64,000 bases of DNA from Devosia nanyangense. GTDB lineage: Bacteria > Pseudomonadota > Alphaproteobacteria > Rhizobiales > Devosiaceae. Of this stretch, positions 55,524 to 64,000 are shown piece after piece. Where the stretch lies: assembly GCA_016213505.1 (NCBI GenBank), contig JACRAF010000023.1, positions 54,414 through 118,413 on the forward strand, given 5' to 3'. The position numbers and the translations under genes are program-made. Numbering within the stretch: position 1 is the first letter of the stretch; every line of letters begins with the position of its first letter. Below the pieces are notes generated by a model. The model was given only the letters and a program-made list of their open reading frames with translations, made no database searches and was not told where the DNA came from.

Positions 55524-56465
55524 CTAGGATCGTGGATGCGCCGCCCGATAGCTTTCGAGCAGCCGGTCGGTGTCGACGGCGGTGTAGATCTGGGTGGTCG
55601 AGAGCGAGGCGTGGCCGAGCAACTCCTGGATGGCGCGGAGGTCGCCGCCGCGGCCCAAAAGGTGGGTGGCGAAGGAATGGCGGAGCGCGTGCGGCGTGGC
55701 GCTCGGGGGCAGTCCCAACGCGCCGCGCAATTGCACGACCCGCATCTGGATCAGCCGCGGCGACAGCACGCCACCCTTGGCGCCGCGGAACAAAGGCTGG
55801 CTCGGCGTCAGCGGAAACGGGCAGAGCTTCAGGTACGTCTCGACCGATTGGCGGACGCTGTCGATCAGCGGCACCAGCCGCGTCTTGCCGCCCTTGCCGA
55901 GCACCCTGAGCGCCGTCGCGTCGAGATCGGCGCGGCACAGGGCCAGCGCCTCCGAGATGCGCAGGCCCGCGCCGTAGCAGAGCGACAGCACCGCCATGTC
56001 GCGCGCCGCGACCCAGGGCCGCTCCTCCAGCTCGGCCGTCGCCGAAATCGTCGCTTTGGCCTCGAGCACGGTCAGCGCCTTGGGCAGCGATTTCTTCGCC
56101 TTGGGCGTGCGGATGACATTGAGCGCCTCGGTCGAGAGCACGCCCTCGCGCTCGAGGAAACGGAAGAAGCTCTTGATCGCCGAGAGTGCACGGGCCAGCG
56201 AGCGCGCCTCGACGCCGTCCTCGCGCCGCCGCGCCATGAAGGCGCGCAGATCGGCGCCGCGCATCTCCGCCAGCGTCTCGAGCGACACCGCGCCGCCGGT
56301 ATGGGGGCCGAGGACGCTGAAGAACTGGCCGACGTCGCGCTGGTAGGCTTCGAGCGTTTTGGGCGCCAGCCGCCGCACGGCGCCGAGGTCGCGCAGCCAG
56401 GCTTTGAGCTGCGCCGACACATCGGGGTCGGCGACGAAGGCGGAATCGGTCATGATGCCGAGCAT
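55524..56465 (-). CDS. xerC: Tyrosine recombinase XerC
   Basis: A 313-residue site-specific recombinase that with XerD resolves chromosome dimers at dif. The catalytic residues are all present: Arg169 (GAGLRISEAL), Lys in GKGGKTR near 191-194, His259 and Arg262 (HALRHSFATHLL), His285 (LLGHASLSTTQIY) and nucleophile Tyr294. The N-terminal SAM-like core domain spans about 15-110. It may start at ATG 56465 or 56453. Adjacency to priA on the opposite strand is common in Rhizobiales. Confidence 0.93.
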   Translation of the reverse strand: MLGIMTDSAFVADPDVSAQLKAWLRDLGAVRRLAPKTLEAYQRDVGQFFSVLGPHTGGAVSLETLAEMRGADLRAFMARRREDGVEARSLARALSAIKSFFRFLEREGVLSTEALNVIRTPKAKKSLPKALTVLEAKATISATAELEERPWVAARDMAVLSLCYGAGLRISEALALCRADLDATALRVLGKGGKTRLVPLIDSVRQSVETYLKLCPFPLTPSQPLFRGAKGGVLSPRLIQMRVVQLRGALGLPPSATPHALRHSFATHLLGRGGDLRAIQELLGHASLSTTQIYTAVDTDRLLESYRAAHPRS

Positions 56466-56520
56466 AGTCGCCCCACGTTAGCGCGGGGTGAAATCGTCGC
56501 GGCCAGCCGGAGGGACGACA

Positions 56521-57363
56521 ATGACAATGCCGATCGCGTCCGTTGCATTGCCCTCGGGCGAAACCGTGCCGGCGCTCGGCCAGGGCACCTGGATGATGGG
56601 CGAGACCGCGGCGCGGCGCGCCGACGAGGTGCGGGCGTTGCAGACTGGGCTGGACCTCGGGCTGACGCTGATCGACACCGCCGAGATGTACGCCGATGGC
56701 GGCGCCGAGGCGGTGACGGGCGAAGCGATCGCCGGCCGGCGCGACGCGGTGTTCCTCGTCAGCAAGGTGCTGCCGAGCCATGCCAGCCGGGCGGCGACGA
56801 TCGCCGCCTGCGAGCAGAGCCTCAAGCGGCTCGGCACCGACCGGCTCGATCTCTATCTGCTGCACTGGCGCGGCGGCACGCCGCTCGAGGAGACACTCGC
56901 CGGCTTTGCGGCGTTGCAGGAGGCCGGAAAGATCCGGCACTGGGGCGTCTCCAATTTCGACGCCGACGACATGGATGAACTGCTGGCCGCCGGCGGCGGT
57001 GCGGTCGCCACCAACCAGGTGCTCTACAATCTCACCCGCCGCGGCATCGAACACGATCTCCTGCCGTGGTCGGCCAAACACAACGTGCCGGTGATGGCCT
57101 ATTCGCCGATCGAGCAGGGCCGGCTCGCGAGCCACCGCGAGCTGTTGCGCATCGCCCAGACGCACGGCGCGACGCCGGCCCAGATCGCGCTCGCCTTCGT
57201 TCTGTCGCGGCCCTGCGTGATCGCCATCCCCAAGAGCGGCAGGGCGGCGCATGTACGCGACAATGCCGGGGCGGCCGGGATCGAACTCACGGCCGCCGAT
57301 TTCAAGGCGCTCGACGCCGCCTTCCCGCCGCCGCGGCGGAAGCGGCCGCTGGAGATGATCTGA
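56521..57363 (+). CDS. Aldo/keto reductase
   Basis: A 280-residue NADPH-dependent reductase of the AKR5-like group. The catalytic tetrad is Asp52, Tyr57 ([10 protein letters not shown]), Lys82 (LVSKVLPSH) and His115 (LYLLHWRGG). [10 protein letters not shown] and [17 protein letters not shown] bind the cofactor. ATG 56521, behind CCGGAGGGACGAC, is preferred to a TTG-type start upstream. It is divergent from xerC and 59 bases before priA. The substrate is unknown. Confidence 0.93.
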   Translation: MTMPIASVALPSGETVPALGQGTWMMGETAARRADEVRALQTGLDLGLTLIDTAEMYADGGAEAVTGEAIAGRRDAVFLVSKVLPSHASRAATIAACEQSLKRLGTDRLDLYLLHWRGGTPLEETLAGFAALQEAGKIRHWGVSNFDADDMDELLAAGGGAVATNQVLYNLTRRGIEHDLLPWSAKHNVPVMAYSPIEQGRLASHRELLRIAQTHGATPAQIALAFVLSRPCVIAIPKSGRAAHVRDNAGAAGIELTAADFKALDAAFPPPRRKRPLEMI

Positions 57364-57422
57364 GGCGGGATCGCAGAATCACCTTGCCCTTCCTACATTG
57401 GCCGTGAACAAAGCGGGCACGG

Positions 57423-59591
57423 ATGAACGATTTTCTTGACGTCGTGGCGGTGATGGTGAGTGTCTCGGTCGAGGGGCCGTACTCCTATCGCGTGCCGCCG
57501 GGCATGCATGTCGAGCGCGGCTCGATTGTTGCGGTGCCGCTGGTCGGGCGCCTGACGCTGGGCGTGGTGTGGGGCGCGCCCAAGGACAATTTCGCCCACA
57601 ACCGGCTCAAGGACATCGCCCTTGTCTACGACGCGCCGCCGCTTGGCGAAGAGCTGCTGAAGACGGTCGACTGGGTCGCCCGCTACACTCTGGCCGCGCC
57701 GGGGCTGGTGCTCCGCTCGGTGCTGCGCTCGAGCGATGCGCTCGAGCCGGAGCGGCCGGTCACCGCCTTTCGCCGCACCGGCGCCGAGCCCGAGCGGATG
57801 ACGCCCGCCCGCGCTCGGGTCCTCGACACCGTCGCCGACGGCCTCGCATGGGCCAAGACGGCGATCGTCGGGGCGAGCGGGGTATCGGCGTCGGTGATCG
57901 AGGGCCTCGAGCGGGCCGGGGCGCTGGAGCGGCTCGAGATCGCCCCACCGCCGATCGCGCTCTTGCCCGATCCGGACGAGGCGCCGCCCGTCCTCAGTCC
58001 GGAACAGGCCGCGGCGCTGGCGCAGATTCGTGGGCTCGATCCGCATCGATTTGCGGTGGCGCTGCTCGACGGGGTCACCGGCAGCGGCAAGACGGAAGTG
58101 TTCTTCGAGGCGGTCGCCGATACGCTGCGGGCCGGGCGGCAGGCGATGGTGCTGCTGCCCGAGATCGCGCTCACCCACACGTTTCTCGACCGCTTCACCC
58201 GCCGCTTCGGCACACGGCCGGCCGAGTGGCACTCGGACATGACGCCGGCGCAGCGGGCGCGGACCTGGCGCGGCATCAACAGCGGCGCAGTGCGGGCGCT
58301 GGTCGGGGCGCGCTCGGCGCTCTTCCTGCCGTTCCATGATCTCGGGCTGATCGTCCTCGACGAGGAGCATGACGGCGCCTTCAAGCAGTCGGACGGGGTC
58401 AACTACCACGCCCGCGACATGGCGGTGGTGCGGGCCAGATTCGCCGCGGCGCGGGTGATCCTCAGCTCCGCCACGCCCTCGGTCGAATCGCGCAACAACG
58501 CCAATACCGGCCGCTACACCCACGTGCTCCTGACCTCGCGCTTCGCCGAGGCGGCGATGCCCGACATTACCGCCATCGACATGCGCGAGGAGCCGCCGGA
58601 AAAGGGCCAGTGGATCGCGCCGCGGCTGGCGCGGGAAATCTTCACCACGCTCGATCGGGGCGAGCAGGCACTGCTGTTCCTCAACCGCCGGGGCTATGCG
58701 CCGCTGACGTTGTGCAATGCTTGCGGCCACCAGTTCCAGTGTCCCGATTGCGACGCCTGGCTGGTCGAGCACCGCTTCCGCGGCGTGTTGATGTGCCATC
58801 ATTGCGGGCACGAGCAGCGGCGTCCGACGACCTGCCCGGCCTGCGGCGCGGCCGACACACTGGTCGCGGTCGGCCCCGGCATCGAGCGCATCGCCGAGGA
58901 AGTGGCGGTGCGCTTCCCCGAGGCCAGGACGGTGATCCTCAGTTCCGACATGGGGTCGAACAGCCAGCTCAGGGATCGCTTCGCCGAGATCGAGCGGGGC
59001 GAATACGACCTCGTCATCGGCACTCAATTGGTGGCCAAGGGGCATCATTTCGCAAAGCTCACGCTGGTCGGCGTGCTCGACGCCGATCTGGGCCTCGCGC
59101 ATGGCGATCCGCGGGCGGCGGAGAAGACCTTCCAGATCCTGACCCAGGTGACGGGCCGGGCCGGGCGCGCCGCCAAAGCCGGCCGGGCATTCCTCCAGAC
59201 TTATCACCCGAGCCATCCTGTGATGGAGGCGATGGTCAGGCAGGATCGCGAGGCGTTTTACGCCCACGAGCTGCAGGTGCGCGAGGAGGGCGGGCTGCCG
59301 CCCTTCGGCCGGCTGGCGGCGCTGATCGTTTCGGCCAGCGAGCACGACGACGCCATGGGCTTTGCCCGAAGATTGCTCAGCGCCGCGCCGCAGGCCGAGG
59401 GATTGCGCCTGTTCGGCCCCGCCGACGCGCCGGTCGCCATGGTCCGCGGTCGCCACCGGGTGCGGCTCCTGGCGCAAAGTCCCAAGGACTTCGACCTCTC
59501 GGGCTATGTGCGGTTCTGGCTCGGCTCAGCCGAACGGGTCACCGGCAACCTCCGCATCCAGGTCGATATCGATCCGATGAGTTTTTACTAG
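57423..59591 (+). CDS. priA: Primosomal replication protein N' (helicase PriA)
   Basis: Restarts stalled replication forks by loading the replicative helicase. The 722 residues comprise the N-terminal DNA-binding domain (VSVEGPYSYRVPPGM), the helicase core with GVTGSGKTEVFFEAV near 217 (Walker A) and IVLDEEHDGAFKQ (DEEH box), and an inserted zinc region with eight cysteines near 430-480 (CNACGHQFQCPDC, CHHCGHEQ, CPACG). QVTGRAGRAAKAGRAFLQT is motif VI. Its stop is 1 base from the convergent antitoxin gene. Confidence 0.97.
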   Translation: MNDFLDVVAVMVSVSVEGPYSYRVPPGMHVERGSIVAVPLVGRLTLGVVWGAPKDNFAHNRLKDIALVYDAPPLGEELLKTVDWVARYTLAAPGLVLRSVLRSSDALEPERPVTAFRRTGAEPERMTPARARVLDTVADGLAWAKTAIVGASGVSASVIEGLERAGALERLEIAPPPIALLPDPDEAPPVLSPEQAAALAQIRGLDPHRFAVALLDGVTGSGKTEVFFEAVADTLRAGRQAMVLLPEIALTHTFLDRFTRRFGTRPAEWHSDMTPAQRARTWRGINSGAVRALVGARSALFLPFHDLGLIVLDEEHDGAFKQSDGVNYHARDMAVVRARFAAARVILSSATPSVESRNNANTGRYTHVLLTSRFAEAAMPDITAIDMREEPPEKGQWIAPRLAREIFTTLDRGEQALLFLNRRGYAPLTLCNACGHQFQCPDCDAWLVEHRFRGVLMCHHCGHEQRRPTTCPACGAADTLVAVGPGIERIAEEVAVRFPEARTVILSSDMGSNSQLRDRFAEIERGEYDLVIGTQLVAKGHHFAKLTLVGVLDADLGLAHGDPRAAEKTFQILTQVTGRAGRAAKAGRAFLQTYHPSHPVMEAMVRQDREAFYAHELQVREEGGLPPFGRLAALIVSASEHDDAMGFARRLLSAAPQAEGLRLFGPADAPVAMVRGRHRVRLLAQSPKDFDLSGYVRFWLGSAERVTGNLRIQVDIDPMSFY

Positions 59592-59592
59592 T

Positions 59593-59970
59593 TCAGATCA
59601 GCCAGTGCTCGGGCACATCGAGCGCGGCCGCCATGCGCTTCGCGAGTTCCGGAGTCAGCTTGCGGCGTCCGTTCTCCAGGTCGGAGATGAAGCCCTGCGA
59701 TGTCCCCAAATCATAGGCGAGTTTGACCTGCCCGATGTCCTTCCAAAGTCTGATCGCCTTCAACAAGCGCGCGCCCTCCCGCATGTGTCGCGTGATTTCC
59801 GCCGGCATCGGCGCGCTCCCGAGAGGATCGGCCTTCCGTGCATCATACATTGCGACATCTGCAGCATCCTCGGCAGCTTCCTCCGCCGCGGTGACGAGCG
59901 TTTCGTAGTCTGCTCGCGACAGCAGCACCATATCCTCGCCGCTGGGGGACTTTACGAATTGAGGATTCAT
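59593..59970 (-). CDS. XRE-family antitoxin of a RelE-type module
   Basis: A 125-residue antitoxin. The N-terminal third (MVLLSRADYETLVTAAEEA and an acidic helix) resembles Phd/YefM-like toxin-binding segments. The C-terminal half is a helix-turn-helix (QVKLAYDLGTSQGFISDLENG, RRKLTPELAKRMAAALDV). ATG 59970 is preceded by GAGAGGCC, which overlaps the end of the toxin gene 11 bases upstream. The toxin-first gene order resembles higBA. Confidence 0.88.
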   Translation of the reverse strand: MNPQFVKSPSGEDMVLLSRADYETLVTAAEEAAEDAADVAMYDARKADPLGSAPMPAEITRHMREGARLLKAIRLWKDIGQVKLAYDLGTSQGFISDLENGRRKLTPELAKRMAAALDVPEHWLI

Positions 59971-59981
59971 GTCTGGCCTCT

Positions 59982-60233
59982 CTAGTTTCGTCGATACGTG
60001 GTCGTTTCACGCTTGCCGATGTAGATGGCAAGAATGGTTTGGGCATCTTCGTCAAAGATGATGCGATATCGGCCGGTACGCAGCCGATAGCCTGGGCGCC
60101 CCGAGAGGCTTCTGACATCGCCCCGTCCATGAAGGGCATAGCCGTCGAGGGCTCTGTCGATCTGTTCCCGTGTGTCCATCGGCAAAGCGTCGAAGTCCCG
60201 CGTCGCTTCTTTGCTGAAGATGATCGTCTTCAT
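59982..60233 (-). CDS. RelE/ParE-superfamily toxin
   Basis: An 83-residue basic toxin: KTIIFSKEATRDFDALP start, DRALDGYALHGRGDVRSLSG middle, then YRLRTGRYRIIFDEDAQTIL and IYIGKRETTTYRR, the RelE fold pattern of ribosome-dependent mRNA interferases. ATG 60233 has no ribosome site. A candidate promoter (-35 at 60263-60268, -10 at 60240-60245 on this strand) would start transcription at the ATG itself, so it may be leaderless. Repeated ATATCGC heptamers (60241, 60252, 60275) could be the operator. Confidence 0.85.
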   Translation of the reverse strand: MKTIIFSKEATRDFDALPMDTREQIDRALDGYALHGRGDVRSLSGRPGYRLRTGRYRIIFDEDAQTILAIYIGKRETTTYRRN

Positions 60234-60331
60234 CGCCAGAATATCGCGCAAATATCGCAACATCGCAAGGCTTGATATCGCAGCCTTGGCCTCCTGCGAC
60301 AAATCTGCGTATCGGACTCGGTCCCATCGCC

Positions 60332-60360
60332 TTGCACGTTCGCGCGGGCGCGTGCTAGAG
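60332..60360 (+). promoter_or_regulatory. Promoter of the atp operon
   Basis: TTGCAC (60332-60337), a 17-base spacer and CTAGAG (60355-60360). The atpH start lies 110 bases further on, leaving a 5' leader of about 100 bases. Confidence 0.45.
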
Positions 60361-60469
60361 GGGGCGCGGTTTCGGGGCCTGGGCTGCCCCGAGAGCCATC
60401 TTGTGCGCCGGCAAATTCCCCGTTTCCCCAGGGGTTCGGACGCAGCCAGCAACAGAGGGTAGAGCGGCA

Positions 60470-61029
60470 TTGGCAGAGCAGAATTCGGTGCTGACCCAGA
60501 TCGCGCGGCCCTATGCGGCGGCGCTGTTCGATCTCGCCACATCGGAAGGCTCGGTGGACCAGGTCGAATCCGGGCTGGTCGAGATCACCAAGCTCTCAGG
60601 CGAGAGCGATGATTTCCGCCGGTTCCTGCGCTCCCCGGTGATCAGCGCCGATGCCAAATCGGGCGCCGTCGACGCGATCCTCGGCAAGGCCAATCTGCAG
60701 CCGACCGTCGCCAATTTCGTCAAGGTCGTCGCCCGCAACGGCCGGCTGTTCGCGCTCCCCGCGATCATCAAATCGTTCCAGACGCTCGCCGCGCAGCAGC
60801 GCGGTGAAGTCAGCGCCGACGTGACCTCCGCCGCGCCGCTTTCGAGCGCACAGCTTGCCGCTCTCGCCGAGACGCTCAAGCAGAAGATCGGCAAAACCGT
60901 CACCCTCACCGAACATGTCGATGCCTCGCTGATCGGCGGCCTTGTGGTCAAGGTCGGCTCGCAGATGATCGACAGCTCCCTCAAAACCAAGCTGACGGCG
61001 ATGAAGATCGCCATGAAAGAGGTCGGATA

Positions 61030-61030
<1 letters not shown>
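60470..61030 (+). CDS. atpH: F1Fo ATP synthase delta subunit
   Basis: Stator subunit joining F1 to the b subunits, 186 residues. [19 protein letters not shown] at the start is the conserved N-terminal motif, and the C-terminal [20 protein letters not shown] block closes the family. The probable start is TTG 60470 with GAGCGG upstream; an ATG-like frame from 60401 would add residues not conserved in AtpH. It overlaps atpA by 1 base (TAATG). Confidence 0.94.
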
Positions 61031-62565
<1,535 letters not shown>

Positions 62566-62579
62566 TTTTTTGAAAGAAC

Positions 62580-62602
62580 GCCCGGCGCCAGACACGCCGG
62601 GC
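62580..62602 (+). other. Stem-loop between atpA and atpG
   Basis: GCCCGGCG (62580-62587) pairs exactly with CGCCGGGC (62595-62602) around a 7-base loop, 23 bases before the atpG ATG. A TTTTTT run precedes it rather than follows, so it is not a forward terminator; it could protect or delimit the atpA message. Confidence 0.5.
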
Positions 62603-62624
62603 TATGCAGGAGACCAGCGGCCTT

Positions 62625-63497
62625 ATGGCTTCGCTCAAGGACCTCAAGAACCGGATCGCCTCGGTCAAATCGACCCAGAAGATCACCAAGGCCATGCAGA
62701 TGGTGGCCGCGGCGAAGCTTCGCCGGGCGCAGGAGGCCGCCGTTGCGGCGCGCCCCTATGCCGAGCGGATGACCAATGTGCTGGCCTCGCTCGGCGCCGC
62801 CTATGCGGACCGGCCGGATGCGCCGGCGCTGCTGGGCGGCACCGGCAAGGACCAGGTGCACCTCCTGGTCGTCGCCACCGGCGAGCGCGGCCTCGCGGGC
62901 GGCTTCAACTCGTCGATCGCGCGGCTGGCGCGCGAGACGGCGACCAAGCTCCTCAACGAGGGCAAGACGGTCAAGATCCTGACCGTCGGCCGCAAGGGCA
63001 ACGACATCCTCAAGCGCGGCTTTGCCGACAAGATCGTCGAGACCGTCACCTTCCGCGAAGTACGGACGCTCGGTTACACCAACGCGCAATCGGTCGGCGA
63101 GAAGATCCTCGCCATGTACGCGAACGGCGAGTTCGATGTCGCGACGCTGTTCTTTGCGACCTTCAAGTCGGTGATCGCCCAGGTGCCGACGGCACTGCAG
63201 CTGATCCCGGCCTCGTTCGAAAAGGCCGAGGCGAATTCGTCGGTCACCTACGACTACGAGCCCGACGAGGAAGCGATCCTCAATGATCTCTTGCCGCGCA
63301 ACATCTCGGTGCAGGTGTTCCGGGCGCTGCTCGAAAACAGCGCGTCGTTCTACGGCGCGCAGATGAGCGCCATGGACAACGCCACGCGCAACGCCGGCGA
63401 CATGATCAAGAAGCTGACGCTGGTCTACAACCGTCAGCGCCAGGCGCAGATCACCAAAGAACTCATCGAAATCATTTCGGGCGCGGAAGCGCTCTAA
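62625..63497 (+). CDS. atpG: F1Fo ATP synthase gamma subunit
   Basis: Central rotor shaft of F1, 290 residues. [20 protein letters not shown] and [15 protein letters not shown] form the N-terminal helix, and [19 protein letters not shown] with [20 protein letters not shown] the C-terminal helix. ATG 62625 is the standard start; an in-frame ATG at 62604 lies next to the stem-loop. It is 18 bases from atpD. Confidence 0.97.
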   Translation: MASLKDLKNRIASVKSTQKITKAMQMVAAAKLRRAQEAAVAARPYAERMTNVLASLGAAYADRPDAPALLGGTGKDQVHLLVVATGERGLAGGFNSSIARLARETATKLLNEGKTVKILTVGRKGNDILKRGFADKIVETVTFREVRTLGYTNAQSVGEKILAMYANGEFDVATLFFATFKSVIAQVPTALQLIPASFEKAEANSSVTYDYEPDEEAILNDLLPRNISVQVFRALLENSASFYGAQMSAMDNATRNAGDMIKKLTLVYNRQRQAQITKELIEIISGAEAL

Positions 63498-63515
63498 GCA
63501 GGACGAGGTAGCAAG

Positions 63516-64000
63516 ATGGCCAAGGCAGCAGCAAAGAAGATCGAGAGCGCAGCCGCCCCGATGGTGGGCGCCGCCGGCAAGGTCAGCCAGGTGATCGGCG
63601 CGGTCGTCGACGTGACCTTCGACGACCATCTGCCGGCCATTCTCAATGCCCTCGAAACGATCAACAACGGCAACCGGCTGGTGCTCGAAGTGGCGCAGCA
63701 CCTCGGCGAGAACGCCGTGCGCACCATCGCCATGGATACGACCGAAGGTCTGGTCCGTGGCGCCGCGGTGACCGATACGGGCGTGCCGATCTCGGTGCCG
63801 GTGGGCGACGAGACGCTGGGCCGCATCATGAATGTCATCGGCGAGCCGGTGGACGAAGCCGGTCCGGTCAAGACCGCGACCCGCCGCGCCATCCACCAGG
63901 ACGCGCCGAGCTTCACCGAGCAGGCCTCGGAAGCGCAGATCCTGGTCACCGGCATCAAGGTCGTGGACCTCATCGCCCCCTACGCCCGCGGTGGCAAGAT
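63516..64000 (+). CDS. atpD: F1Fo ATP synthase beta subunit (partial, N-terminal part)
   Basis: The first 161 residues of the catalytic subunit, cut by the window edge before the P-loop. It has an Ala/Lys-rich N-terminal extension ([20 protein letters not shown]) typical of Rhizobiales, then [50 protein letters not shown] and [22 protein letters not shown] lies upstream of ATG 63516. Confidence 0.97.
   Translation, partial: MAKAAAKKIESAAAPMVGAAGKVSQVIGAVVDVTFDDHLPAILNALETINNGNRLVLEVAQHLGENAVRTIAMDTTEGLVRGAAVTDTGVPISVPVGDETLGRIMNVIGEPVDEAGPVKTATRRAIHQDAPSFTEQASEAQILVTGIKVVDLIAPYARGGK

Noticed and set aside
57364..57422. Promoter for priA (TTGCCC with AACAAA at 17 bases)
   Set aside because: The -10 match is too poor to support; expression may come from further upstream.

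Overview
The window is about 64 kb of G+C-rich chromosome (a single lower-G+C patch lies near 27.7-29.2 kb). It reads as an alphaproteobacterium of the Hyphomicrobiales (Rhizobiales), plausibly Devosia-like. Pointers are the mdh-sucCD-sucAB-SDR-lpd order, leuC apart from leuDB, a large NAD-type glutamate dehydrogenase, an Omp19-like lipoprotein, a short type-2 ArgC, an rhizavidin-like protein and alphaproteobacterial mosaic intergenic repeats. No rRNA, tRNA, CRISPR array, prophage or complete insertion sequence was recognised.

Layout. 0-12 kb: partial NAD-glutamate dehydrogenase, a Wzx-like flippase, leuC, a zincin-like protein, a Cys-tRNA(Pro) deacylase, argC, a GMC oxidoreductase with a secreted SMP-30-like protein, deoD and a PhoX-like phosphatase behind a PHO-box-like triplet. 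12-18 kb: a membrane coiled-coil protein next to a ClpP-like membrane protease, a tandem pair of unknown paralogues, then leuD-ridA-leuB. 18-30 kb: PLP decarboxylase plus flavin monooxygenase, an ABC exporter, a BaiN/RdsA-type flavoprotein, a possible leader-peptide gene in front of asd, an EamA transporter, carbonic anhydrase, a two-gene atypical cassette and a NudK-like hydrolase.

30-38 kb holds the succinate dehydrogenase genes, but sdhCDA and sdhB are separated by 3.6 kb carrying a small Cys-rich periplasmic protein, a ZIP transporter, an avidin-family protein, a VapBC module, DUF3052, a second Cys-rich paralogue and DUF2164. 38-39 kb contains operator-like direct repeats and a degenerate G-rich minisatellite upstream of an Omp19-like lipoprotein. 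39-53 kb: zapE, then mdh-sucC, an interruption (secreted protein plus VapBC whose toxin lacks a normal start codon), sucD-sucA-sucB-SDR-lpd, and a TacAT-type acetyltransferase toxin module. 53-64 kb: DMT transporter, TPR-sulfotransferase, xerC, an aldo/keto reductase, priA, a RelE/XRE toxin-antitoxin pair and the start of atpHAGD.

Functionally most of the window is central metabolism: leucine and arginine/aspartate-family biosynthesis, the TCA cycle from 2-oxoglutarate to oxaloacetate, and ATP synthase. The accessory content is concentrated at the seams of these operons: four toxin-antitoxin modules in 25 kb, two of them inside split TCA gene sets. The most interesting items are the avidin-like gene, the split sdh and suc gene sets, the start-less VapC and the Thr/Lys-ending small gene before asd.
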